Of a stretch of 30,568 bases of DNA, positions 24,206-30,568 are shown piece by piece. The position numbers and the translations under genes are program-made. A model generated the notes under the pieces. It did no database searches and had not been told where the DNA came from. It saw only the letters and a list, made by a program, of their open reading frames with translations. The DNA is from Myxococcales bacterium UBA1660 (GTDB lineage Bacteria > Myxococcota_A > Polyangia > Polyangiales > Houyiibacteriaceae): assembly GCA_002320815.1 (NCBI GenBank), contig DCLA01000033.1, positions 10,462 to 41,029 on the forward strand. The letters run 5' to 3'. The number at the start of each line of letters is the position of its first letter. Positions within the stretch are counted from its first letter, which is position 1.

Positions 24206-25411
24206 TCACCCATTCGAGGGTTCCCCCGATGCGGTCAGCCGTTGCCAGGGCCCGCCGAGCCGTAGCTGGCAGAGGTTGGCCGGTATCTCGGTGTCGTCCA
24301 CGTCGGTCACCACCCAAGCCCGTGTCGGGTCAGCGGGGTCCAGCGCAACACCTTCCAGCTTCTCCGTCACCGGACGCCCCTCGGCGTCCCGGATGGGGAC
24401 GAAAACCGCTCGATCCCCGACGATGAACCCGGCTCGCACTCCTGCGACCCATCCATCTTCGAGGACAGAGGCCGAGTCTTCGGCGCCCGCCAGGAAGAAT
24501 AACGATTCGGACGGGCCATGGGTGGCGTCGGTGAAGCCGAAGGGGACCCCGTCGATGGCGCCCAGGTCCACGAGCCGGGCTCGGGCGCCGGGGACCGCGC
24601 CCCGGCCTTCGAACCAATCGATGAACTCCCGGGCGGCCAGCTCGAAGATCGCCGGTCGCCCGGTCCCGTTGCCCCGGTGGAGGAGCCAGAGGCGATCGCC
24701 CTGGCGCACCGCGCCCTCGATGTTCAGCTCCTGGCCGGCGAGGAGCGGGTGGCTCCGCAGCGGCGCGTAGAGGGCGTCCGCGTCCCGCCAGTGGACGGTC
24801 TCCCGCTCGTCCAGGCGCGAGATAAAGGAGCGGCCCGGGTGAGTCCCGGAGCCGAAGGCGAAGACGTCGGCGTCCCACGCGGTGCAGGCCTCGAGATCCG
24901 GTTTGTCCGCCTTGTTGCCCAACGCCTCCTCGAAGCGCCGCCGGCCGTTGCGGGCCGGGAGCGGGTGGGCGCGGAGCGCGCCGTCGGAGTCGCGGGTCAC
25001 CAGGATGGCCATGTCGTCCTGCGCCACGACCATGCGGCCATCGGGCCGGAGGGCCAGCCCGGACGCGGCGCGGACGTGCGGACCACGGTCGGGGTCCGCG
25101 CCGACGTCGGCGTAGACGAGGGGCTCGCAGCTCGCCAGTGTTGCGCTCAGCTCGGGCGCCTCGCGCGCGATCAGCAGGGGCTCGGAACTGTCCGGTCGCG
25201 GGGTCGGCGCGCCGCCGCAGCCCGCGGCCCATCCAAGGGCGGCGAGCCAGCCGATCCCGACGGACCTGCCGATCCCGACTGCCCAACCGATCCCGACCGC
25301 CCAACCGATCCCGACCGCCCAACCGATCCCGACCGCCCTGCCGAACCCCGCGATCCAGTCGCTGGCCGCGACCACGCGGCGGGGCCGGAGCCCGATGATC
25401 CGCTCACGCAC
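24206..25411 (-). CDS. putative lipoprotein with propeller-like domain and repeat-built signal sequence
   Basis: A 401-residue protein from GTG 25411, three bases after the stop of the antiporter gene. The N-terminus is unusual. A basic start is followed by five copies of a VGIGWA-type hexapeptide (about residues 26-56), then WLAALGWAAGCGG with a lipobox-like Cys65. This is far longer than a normal lipoprotein signal. The mature part begins with ASGLALRPDGRMVVAQDD and ends with LEGVALDPADPTRAWVVTDVDD, with FGSGTHPGRS and FFLAGAEDS between. The order (a GLA strand, a KPDLEA segment, then GSG) recalls propeller-like families such as DUF6929 or SdiA-regulated proteins. That link is from memory and tentative. 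No catalytic site was recognised. Position suggests it is co-expressed with the antiporter operon. Confidence 0.7.
   Translation of the reverse strand: MRERIIGLRPRRVVAASDWIAGFGRAVGIGWAVGIGWAVGIGWAVGIGRSVGIGWLAALGWAAGCGGAPTPRPDSSEPLLIAREAPELSATLASCEPLVYADVGADPDRGPHVRAASGLALRPDGRMVVAQDDMAILVTRDSDGALRAHPLPARNGRRRFEEALGNKADKPDLEACTAWDADVFAFGSGTHPGRSFISRLDERETVHWRDADALYAPLRSHPLLAGQELNIEGAVRQGDRLWLLHRGNGTGRPAIFELAAREFIDWFEGRGAVPGARARLVDLGAIDGVPFGFTDATHGPSESLFFLAGAEDSASVLEDGWVAGVRAGFIVGDRAVFVPIRDAEGRPVTEKLEGVALDPADPTRAWVVTDVDDTEIPANLCQLRLGGPWQRLTASGEPSNG
25251..25340 (-). repeat. 18-bp tandem repeat, five copies, in a signal-sequence coding region
   Basis: Five 18-bp units start at 25251, 25269, 25287, 25305 and 25323; the middle ones are identical or nearly so. 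They encode the hexapeptides of the lipoprotein's hydrophobic signal. A degenerate sixth unit may follow at 25341. Confidence 0.95.
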
Positions 25412-25414
25412 CCA

Positions 25415-27148
25415 TCAGGCGTAGTGCAGCAGGAGCACGATGCCCAGGAGCAGCGCCGCCCAGAGGGTGGTCGCGCTGGGACTCCAGGGCTCGCCCAGCT
25501 TGCCGCGGGGCGGCGTGTGGTGGACGGCCAGGAGGTGCAGGAAGGCGTTCCGCACGGCCAGGGCGGCGTTCCAGGCGCGCACCCGGGCGTAGGTGGCCAG
25601 GCCGTAGCCGTCGCGGACGACCTCCGGCGCGATCTTCCGGTAGACCCAGTCGGAGTCGACGTTCACCGAGGGGAGCTCGGGCGGGTACACGCCGAGCTTC
25701 ATCAGCACCACGAAGGCCAGCCCGGCGAACATCAGCAGCTCGAGCATGGTGAGCACGTGGGTGAACTCGTAGGCGTGGTACTCGGCGGCCACGTCCGGGT
25801 AGGGCAGGTACTCGTAGAGCAGCCCGGGGAAGACGCCGATGCCGATGCAGAGGGCCGCGGCGACGCCCATGGCGATGAGCATGTGCAGCGGGGCTTCCTT
25901 GACCCGCCAGCCCTGATCGTGGGCGAAGAAGGCGAAGAAGGGCACCTTGATGCCCGAGTGGTCGCACACGCCGGCGGAGGCGAAGAGGAGCACGCCGAAG
26001 ACGATGGGCAGGTGGGCCTCGCCGACGCCGCTGACGATCATCGACTTGGTCACGAAGCCGCTGAGCCCGGGGAAGGCGGAGATGGAGAGGGCGCCGATGA
26101 TGCAGAAGACGGTCGTCAGCGGCATCGACTTGTGCAGGCCGCCGAGGCGCGAGGCGTCGACGGTGCCGGTGCGGTAGAGCACCGCGCCCATGCTCATCAG
26201 GAGCAGGCCCTTGTAGAGGATGTGCGCGAAGGCGTGGGCGGCGGCGCCGTTGAGCGCCAGCTCGGTGCCCAGCCCGATGCCCACGATCATGTAGCCGAGC
26301 TGGTTGTTCAGCGAGTAGGCCAGGACCCGGCGGAGGTCGTTCTCCAGCACCGCGTAGAAGATCGGGAAGACCGTCATCACCGCGCCGATGGGGATCAGTA
26401 GCTCGGTGCCGGCGAAGCCGCGGGCCAGGGCGTAGATGGCCAGCTTGGTGGTGAAGCTGGCCAGGACCACCGTGCCGCTGACGGTGGCCTCGGGGTAGGC
26501 GTCCTGGACCCAGTTGTGGAGCAGCGGGAAGGCGGCCTTGATTCCGAAGGCCACGAAGATGAAGGGGGCGCCCCGGGAGGCCTCGAGGCCCATGCGGACG
26601 AAGGAGTAGCTCCCGGTGTCCGAGAGGTGCAGCAGGATCCCCATGAGGAGCAGCACGCCGGAGCCCACCTGCACGATCAGGTAGCGCATGCCCACCCGGT
26701 AGGCGCGCTCCTTGCGCGCGGGATCGGTCAGACCGCGGGCCCAGATGAGGAACACGCTGCTGAGGGCGGTGAGCTCCCAGAAGACGAAGAGCGAGATGAG
26801 ATCCCCGGCGAAGGTCGCCGCGATGGCCGAGCCCGCGTAGACCAGGGTGGCCACGTGCTCCAGGGCCTTCTTCACGTGCAGCGCGTAGATGCAGCAGAGC
26901 ACCGCGGCGATGTGGAAGACGATGCCGAAGATCCGGCTGAGCGAGTCCACCCGCACCAGGTGCAGGTGGAAGCCGGCCAGGGTGGTGGTCGCGTCGTGCC
27001 CGAGGTCGAGCAGGAGGAGCTGACCCAGGCTGAGGATCGGCAGGAGCACCACCAGGGCGCTGCGCAGCTTGCCGCGCACCAGGGGGACCAGGAGGGCACC
27101 CAGGAGCATCAGCTCGCCGGGGAAGAGGAGCTCGGCGAAGTCCTTCAT
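25415..27148 (-). CDS. Mrp/complex-I-type proton-conducting antiporter subunit (MrpD-like)
   Basis: A 577-residue polytopic membrane protein of the NuoL/M/N-MrpA/D family. The start ATG overlaps the previous stop (ATGA) and has GAGGAGG seven bases upstream. Key channel residues are present: Glu125 in FVFWELTALSS, Lys204 in FGIKAAFPLLHNWVQDAYPEA (201-221), Lys235, His305/His309 and Lys313 in HAFAHILYKG, and Lys368 in GFVTKSM. DHSGIKVPFFAFFAHDQG (396-413) is typical of Na+/H+ antiporter subunit D proteins from delta-proteobacterial clusters. A C-terminal extension of about 100 residues has two hydrophilic stretches and a final helix. It should move protons or Na+ across the inner membrane as part of a multi-subunit complex. 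No redox subunit of complex I is in the window, so an antiporter rather than an NADH dehydrogenase is favoured. Confidence 0.85.
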   Translation of the reverse strand: MKDFAELLFPGELMLLGALLVPLVRGKLRSALVVLLPILSLGQLLLLDLGHDATTTLAGFHLHLVRVDSLSRIFGIVFHIAAVLCCIYALHVKKALEHVATLVYAGSAIAATFAGDLISLFVFWELTALSSVFLIWARGLTDPARKERAYRVGMRYLIVQVGSGVLLLMGILLHLSDTGSYSFVRMGLEASRGAPFIFVAFGIKAAFPLLHNWVQDAYPEATVSGTVVLASFTTKLAIYALARGFAGTELLIPIGAVMTVFPIFYAVLENDLRRVLAYSLNNQLGYMIVGIGLGTELALNGAAAHAFAHILYKGLLLMSMGAVLYRTGTVDASRLGGLHKSMPLTTVFCIIGALSISAFPGLSGFVTKSMIVSGVGEAHLPIVFGVLLFASAGVCDHSGIKVPFFAFFAHDQGWRVKEAPLHMLIAMGVAAALCIGIGVFPGLLYEYLPYPDVAAEYHAYEFTHVLTMLELLMFAGLAFVVLMKLGVYPPELPSVNVDSDWVYRKIAPEVVRDGYGLATYARVRAWNAALAVRNAFLHLLAVHHTPPRGKLGEPWSPSATTLWAALLLGIVLLLHYA

Positions 27149-27639
27149 CGGACCGCCTCCTCGCCGTCGCCGGACTCGTCGTCGTCGCTCGGAGCGCCCT
27201 CGGGTTCGTCGGCGCCTTCCGCGTCCTCGTCGCCTTCGTCGCCTTCGAGGTCTTCCTCGTCGCGCTCGGGGTCTTCCTGGGGCTCACCCTCGAGCTCCAG
27301 GCCGCGGGCCAGGGCCTCCTCCTGCTGGGGCTGGAGCTCCGGGCTGGGGGGCTCGGGGTCGGGGACCGCTTCGCCGTAGAAGTCCAACGGGCGCATCACC
27401 AGCTTGCGCAGCTGCTTGGCGGTGAGGACCAGGCCGACGTAGGAGATGAAGCCGACCACGGCGTAGAAGGCCGGCCAGGCTTCGATGGCGAAGTGGACGT
27501 GCTTGTGGCCCACGAAGTGGAAGACCACGTCGGCCACCAGGAGCAGGACGCAGACGGCGACGGTGATCTTGACGATCAGCCCGACGTGGCGTTCGACCCA
27601 GGAGGGCGGGAGCGGCTCGCGGCCGTGCGGGTGGCTCAT
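27145..27639 (-). CDS. small two-helix membrane protein with acidic C-terminal tail
   Basis: A 164-residue protein. The start at 27639 is set by GGAGGTG four bases upstream and overlaps the previous stop (ATGA). Two hydrophobic helices lie at about 21-43 and 53-75, joined by a short His-rich turn (HFVGHKHVHF). The basic stretch KQLRKLVMR follows the second helix, suggesting that both ends are cytoplasmic. The tail (about 93-161) is first Pro-rich, then almost entirely Asp and Glu with DLEGDEGDEDAEG. No family was recognised. Small two-helix proteins commonly sit between antiporter subunits in multi-subunit exchangers, so it is probably an accessory subunit; the acidic tail may bind cations or a partner. 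Confidence 0.78.
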   Translation of the reverse strand: MSHPHGREPLPPSWVERHVGLIVKITVAVCVLLLVADVVFHFVGHKHVHFAIEAWPAFYAVVGFISYVGLVLTAKQLRKLVMRPLDFYGEAVPDPEPPSPELQPQQEEALARGLELEGEPQEDPERDEEDLEGDEGDEDAEGADEPEGAPSDDDESGDGEEAVR

Positions 27640-29186
27640 CCGGCACCTCCGGTGATGGGGGCGATGAGGCGCACCACCAGGTGCGCGAGGAAGAAGAGGG
27701 CCACGCAGCCGGCGGCGGTCAGGCAGAGGGGCACGACGCACGCCCAGGGCGCCTCGCCGGCGAGGAGGCCGGTGCGCCCGTGGCCCCCCGGGCCCTCATG
27801 GGTGTGCGCGTGGCCGTGGCCGTGGTCCCCGTGGTCCTCGCCGTGGCCGCCGTGGTCGTCGGGCTTCGGCGGGAAGAAGAAGGCCCGGATGGGGATGGGG
27901 ATGAGGTAGCCGATGTTGAGCAGCGAGGAGATCATCAGCGCCGCCACGAAGACGGCGTGCTCGTCGGCCGCGCCCAGGGCCAGGAACCACTTGCTCCAGC
28001 TCCCGCCGAGGGGCGGGACGCCGATGATGCTCAGGCTGGCCACGAAGAAGGCGCCCATGGTCAACGGCATGGTGCGTCCCAGGCCGTCGAGCTCGCTCAC
28101 GTTCTTCTTGTGGGCGGCGACCATGATGGCGCCGGCGCAGAAGAAGAGGGTGATCTTGCCGACCGCGTGGGTGGCGATGTGCAGCCCGCCGCCGATGATC
28201 CCCTCGGGGGTGACCAGCGCCGCGCCCAGGACGATGTAGGCCAGCTGGGCGATGGTGGAGTACGCCAGGCGCGCCTTCAGGTTGTCCTGCCGGAAGGCGA
28301 TGAGGGACCCCATGAGCAGCGTGAAGGTGGCCACCCACATGAGCCACTCGCTGGCGCCGGTCTCGGCCAGCAGATCGATGCCGAAGACGTAGACGACGAT
28401 CTTCAAGATGGAGAACACGCCGGCCTTCACGACCGCCACCGCGTGCAGGAGCGCGCTCACCGGGGTGGGCGCGACCATCGCGTTGGGCAGCCAGCGGTGC
28501 AGGGGCATCAGCGCCGCCTTGCCGCAGCCGTAGGCGTACAGACCCAGGAGCAGGGGGAGGGCCGCCGGCGCGACGTTGCCGGCCAGGATGCCGCCGGCGC
28601 GGAAGTCCAGGGTGCCCGCCTTGGCGTAGGTCCAGGCGATGGCCAGGAGCAGGAGGCCCACCGAGGTCCCGATGAGGATCCCCAGGTAGATGCGCCCCGA
28701 GCGCCGGGCCTCGGGGTTCTGGTGGTGGGTGACCAGCGGGTAGGTGCTCAGGGTGAGCACCTCGTAGAAGAAGAAGAGGGTCCCCAGGTTCGCGGCGAAG
28801 GCGATGCCCAGCGCGGCGAAGATGGCCAGCGCGAAGCACACGAAGAAGCGCGTCTGGTTGGTCTCGTGGTGCCCGCGCATGTAGCCCACGGCGTAGAGAC
28901 TGGTCACCGGCCAGAGCCCGGCGGCCACCAGGGCGTAGAGCATCCCCAGGGGCTCGACCCGGAAGGCCAAGGGGACCCCGGGGAGGAGGTCGGCCACGAC
29001 CAGCCACTCGGGCTGCTCGCCGCCGAGCACCGGACCCACCAGGGTGGTCACCAGCGCCAGGGTGGCCAGGCTGGCCAGCGCGGTCATCCCCTCGCGGACG
29101 TTGGGCCAGCGACCGGTGAGGGCCACCAGGAGCGCGCCCACGACGGGCATGGCCAGGCAGAGACCGATGGTCCAGGCGGGGCTCAT
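27636..29186 (-). CDS. Mrp/complex-I-type antiporter subunit with histidine-rich loop
   Basis: A 516-residue polytopic protein of the same antiporter family. The start ATG overlaps the upstream stop (ATGA) and has GGAGG nine bases before it. Conserved residues include Glu142 in FFYEVLTLSTYPL, Lys223 in GCGKAALMPLHRWLPNAM (221-238), the TPVSALLHAVAVVKAG segment with His248 and Lys254, HIATHAVGK (336-344) and Lys399 in GSWSKW. It is closest to MrpD or NuoM-type subunits. Between two C-terminal helices a loop (about 443-470) is made almost only of His, Asp and Gly, with nine histidines. Such loops bind Zn, Ni or Co in metal transporters and are not a normal part of this family. Both ends of the gene are translationally coupled to neighbours. 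Confidence 0.85.
   Translation of the reverse strand: MSPAWTIGLCLAMPVVGALLVALTGRWPNVREGMTALASLATLALVTTLVGPVLGGEQPEWLVVADLLPGVPLAFRVEPLGMLYALVAAGLWPVTSLYAVGYMRGHHETNQTRFFVCFALAIFAALGIAFAANLGTLFFFYEVLTLSTYPLVTHHQNPEARRSGRIYLGILIGTSVGLLLLAIAWTYAKAGTLDFRAGGILAGNVAPAALPLLLGLYAYGCGKAALMPLHRWLPNAMVAPTPVSALLHAVAVVKAGVFSILKIVVYVFGIDLLAETGASEWLMWVATFTLLMGSLIAFRQDNLKARLAYSTIAQLAYIVLGAALVTPEGIIGGGLHIATHAVGKITLFFCAGAIMVAAHKKNVSELDGLGRTMPLTMGAFFVASLSIIGVPPLGGSWSKWFLALGAADEHAVFVAALMISSLLNIGYLIPIPIRAFFFPPKPDDHGGHGEDHGDHGHGHAHTHEGPGGHGRTGLLAGEAPWACVVPLCLTAAGCVALFFLAHLVVRLIAPITGGAG
27644..27650 (-). promoter_or_regulatory. Shine-Dalgarno site of the two-helix protein gene
   Basis: On the minus strand this reads GGAGGTG, four bases before the ATG at 27639. 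It excludes the open upstream start at 27741, which would add 34 basic residues. Confidence 0.75.
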
Positions 29187-30568
29187 CGGTGCGCGCCTCC
29201 GTGGACCGGGAGCGGGGAGACCACCGCCTCGGGCTCGAGGAAGAGCTGATGGGCGGCGTCGGCGGCGAGCTCGTGGACCTGCGCCGGGAAGAGCCCGAAG
29301 ACCAGTGTCGCCCCGAGGAGCACCACGGCGGCGGTGATCGCCAGCTTGTCTTCCACGGTGCGGCCGAAGGTGATGGGCGCGGCGTCCGGGTCGGGCGCGC
29401 GGAAGTACATCACCTCCACGATGCGCCAGACGTAGACCACGGCGACCAGGCTGCTCAGGAGGACCAGCCCGGCGACCACGTAGTGCTCGCTGTCGAAGGC
29501 GGCCTGGAGCAGGGCCCACTTGCTGATGAAGCCCGCGGTGCCGGGGACACCGATGAGCCCCACGCCGCCGAGCACGAAGGCAAACGCCGTCAGGGGCATG
29601 CGCTTGCCGAGGCCCGCCAGGGCTCCGATGCGGTTCGAGCCGATGCCGGCGACGATGACGGCCACCACCACGAAGAGCCCGGCCTTGGTCAGCGCGTGGG
29701 CGCCGAGGTGCAGGAGGCCAGCGGTGACGCCCTCCTCGGTGCCGAAGGAGAGCGCCAGGGTGAGGTAGCCGACCTGGCCCACCGAGGAGTAGGCCAGCAT
29801 CCGCTTCAGGGTGGGCTGGTACACGGCGGCCAGCGAGCCCACGAACATGCCCACCACCGAGAGCGGCATGAGGACGTGGGAGCCGAAGCGCAGCGCGCCG
29901 AAGACGTGGGCCGCGCCGAAGAAGACCACCGTGGTCCGCAGGAGCTGGAAGTAGATGACCTTGGTGGCGGTGCCGGCGAGGAAGGCGCTGACCGCGGCGG
30001 GGGCCTCGGCGTAGGCCCCGGGCAGCCACTGGTGCAGCGGGAAGACCGCCAGCTTCAGCCCGAGCCCGACGACCATGAAGGCGAAGGCCACCAGCAGGGT
30101 CCGGTTGTGGGTGTCGTGGGCGACGTTCTCCAGGGTCTGGACCCGCTGGGCGATGTCCTGGGCGTTGAGGGTGCCGGTGACCTGGTAGAGCAGGCCGATG
30201 CCGATGAGCACGAAGGTGCCGCCGATGGTGCCCAGGATCAGGTAGTTGAAGGCCGCGCTGAAGGCGCGCCGCCGGTTGCCCATCGCCACCAGCGCGTAGC
30301 TGGAGAGCGAGCTGATCTCCAGGAAGACGAAGACGTTGAAGGCGTCGCCGGTGATGGCCATGCCCAGGAGCCCGGCCAGACAGAGCAGGTACGCGGCGTA
30401 GAAGAGGTGCTCCTGGTCGTCGGTGACCTCGTGGCGGGTCTCCCGGGAGCCCAGGAAGAGCGCGAAGAAGGCGACCGTGCTCACCACGCCGACGACGAAG
30501 GCGCTGGCCTGGCTGACCACGTACTCGATGCCGACCGGCGGGGCCCACCCGCCGAGTTGGTAGGAGAG
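29183..30568 (-). CDS. MrpD-type cation/H+ antiporter subunit (5' end outside window)
   Basis: The frame is open to the right edge. The 16 residues upstream of GTG 30520 read LSYQLGGWAPPVGIEY, a conserved N-terminal motif of MrpD-type subunits, so that GTG is internal and the gene starts beyond the window. Counting from 30520, Glu68 (FNVFVFLEISSLSSY), Lys156 (GLGLKLAVFPLHQWLPGAY), Lys187 (TATKVIYF) and the Lys in GFISKWALL are the usual proton-path residues. RMLAYSSVGQVGY and HLGAHALTKAG fit the family. It works in the inner membrane as one of three related ion-conducting subunits encoded in a row here. Its stop overlaps the next ATG (ATGA). More mrp genes (B, C, E, F, G type) may lie upstream but cannot be seen. 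Confidence 0.88.
   Translation of the reverse strand, partial: LSYQLGGWAPPVGIEYVVSQASAFVVGVVSTVAFFALFLGSRETRHEVTDDQEHLFYAAYLLCLAGLLGMAITGDAFNVFVFLEISSLSSYALVAMGNRRRAFSAAFNYLILGTIGGTFVLIGIGLLYQVTGTLNAQDIAQRVQTLENVAHDTHNRTLLVAFAFMVVGLGLKLAVFPLHQWLPGAYAEAPAAVSAFLAGTATKVIYFQLLRTTVVFFGAAHVFGALRFGSHVLMPLSVVGMFVGSLAAVYQPTLKRMLAYSSVGQVGYLTLALSFGTEEGVTAGLLHLGAHALTKAGLFVVVAVIVAGIGSNRIGALAGLGKRMPLTAFAFVLGGVGLIGVPGTAGFISKWALLQAAFDSEHYVVAGLVLLSSLVAVVYVWRIVEVMYFRAPDPDAAPITFGRTVEDKLAITAAVVLLGATLVFGLFPAQVHELAADAAHQLFLEPEAVVSPLPVHGGAHR

Noticed and set aside
23514..25340. Two short regularly repeated arrays that might suggest CRISPR
   Set aside because: Both are head-to-tail coding repeats (27 bp and 18 bp) without unique spacers, lie inside genes and have no cas genes near.
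29187..30548. Open extension of the His-loop antiporter frame to 970 residues
   Set aside because: It is a shadow of the MrpD-type gene; ATG 29186 with GGAGG and the 4-nt overlap is the natural start.

Overview
This is a very GC-rich bacterial window. It has tightly packed genes, many 4-nt stop/start overlaps, several lipoproteins with Asp/Gly/Pro-rich linkers and Cys-rich modules, a PilY1-type pilus protein and a Hanks-type Ser/Thr kinase. That combination suggests a Myxococcota (delta-proteobacterial) chromosome, perhaps a Sandaracinus/Polyangia-like lineage. The taxonomic placement is inference. No rRNA, tRNA, CRISPR array or insertion sequence was recognised. No gene-free stretch exceeds 300 bases.

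Region 1 (1-6787, + strand) is a surface-protein operon. It holds the C-terminal part of a PilY1-type pilus-tip protein, then four lipoprotein genes that overlap or nearly touch: a small one, a propeller-like one with about seven repeats, one with eight cysteine modules, and one with a von Willebrand A domain. Region 2 (6813-9875) has a probable outer-membrane barrel protein and a NAPE-PLD-type metallo-hydrolase on the minus strand, divergent from a TPR lipoprotein. Region 3 (9879-15195, minus strand) reads kinase, then CaCA-type cation exchanger, quinone oxidoreductase and RsmC-like methyltransferase.

Region 4 (15451-19283, + strand) is opgG-opgH, for osmoregulated periplasmic beta-glucan synthesis, divergent from the kinase. 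Region 5 (19311-21331) has hslO (Hsp33, redox chaperone) divergent from a probable NAD-dependent isocitrate dehydrogenase, with a perfect 20-bp palindrome in front of the dehydrogenase. Region 6 (21371-30568, minus strand) is a long co-directional set. It starts with three Mrp/complex-I-type antiporter subunits (the first cut by the window edge) and a two-helix protein with an acidic tail. A propeller-like lipoprotein with a repeat-built signal sequence follows, then an RND/MMPL transporter carrying a tandem nonapeptide repeat.

The window contains no obvious wholly new system. The most unusual features are in region 6: an 18-bp minisatellite inside an export signal, a 27-bp minisatellite in a transporter's periplasmic domain, and a histidine-rich loop plus an acidic tail in the antiporter complex. 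Convergent gene pairs end in GC-rich hairpins without T-tracts, and the opgH stop codon lies in the loop of one of them.
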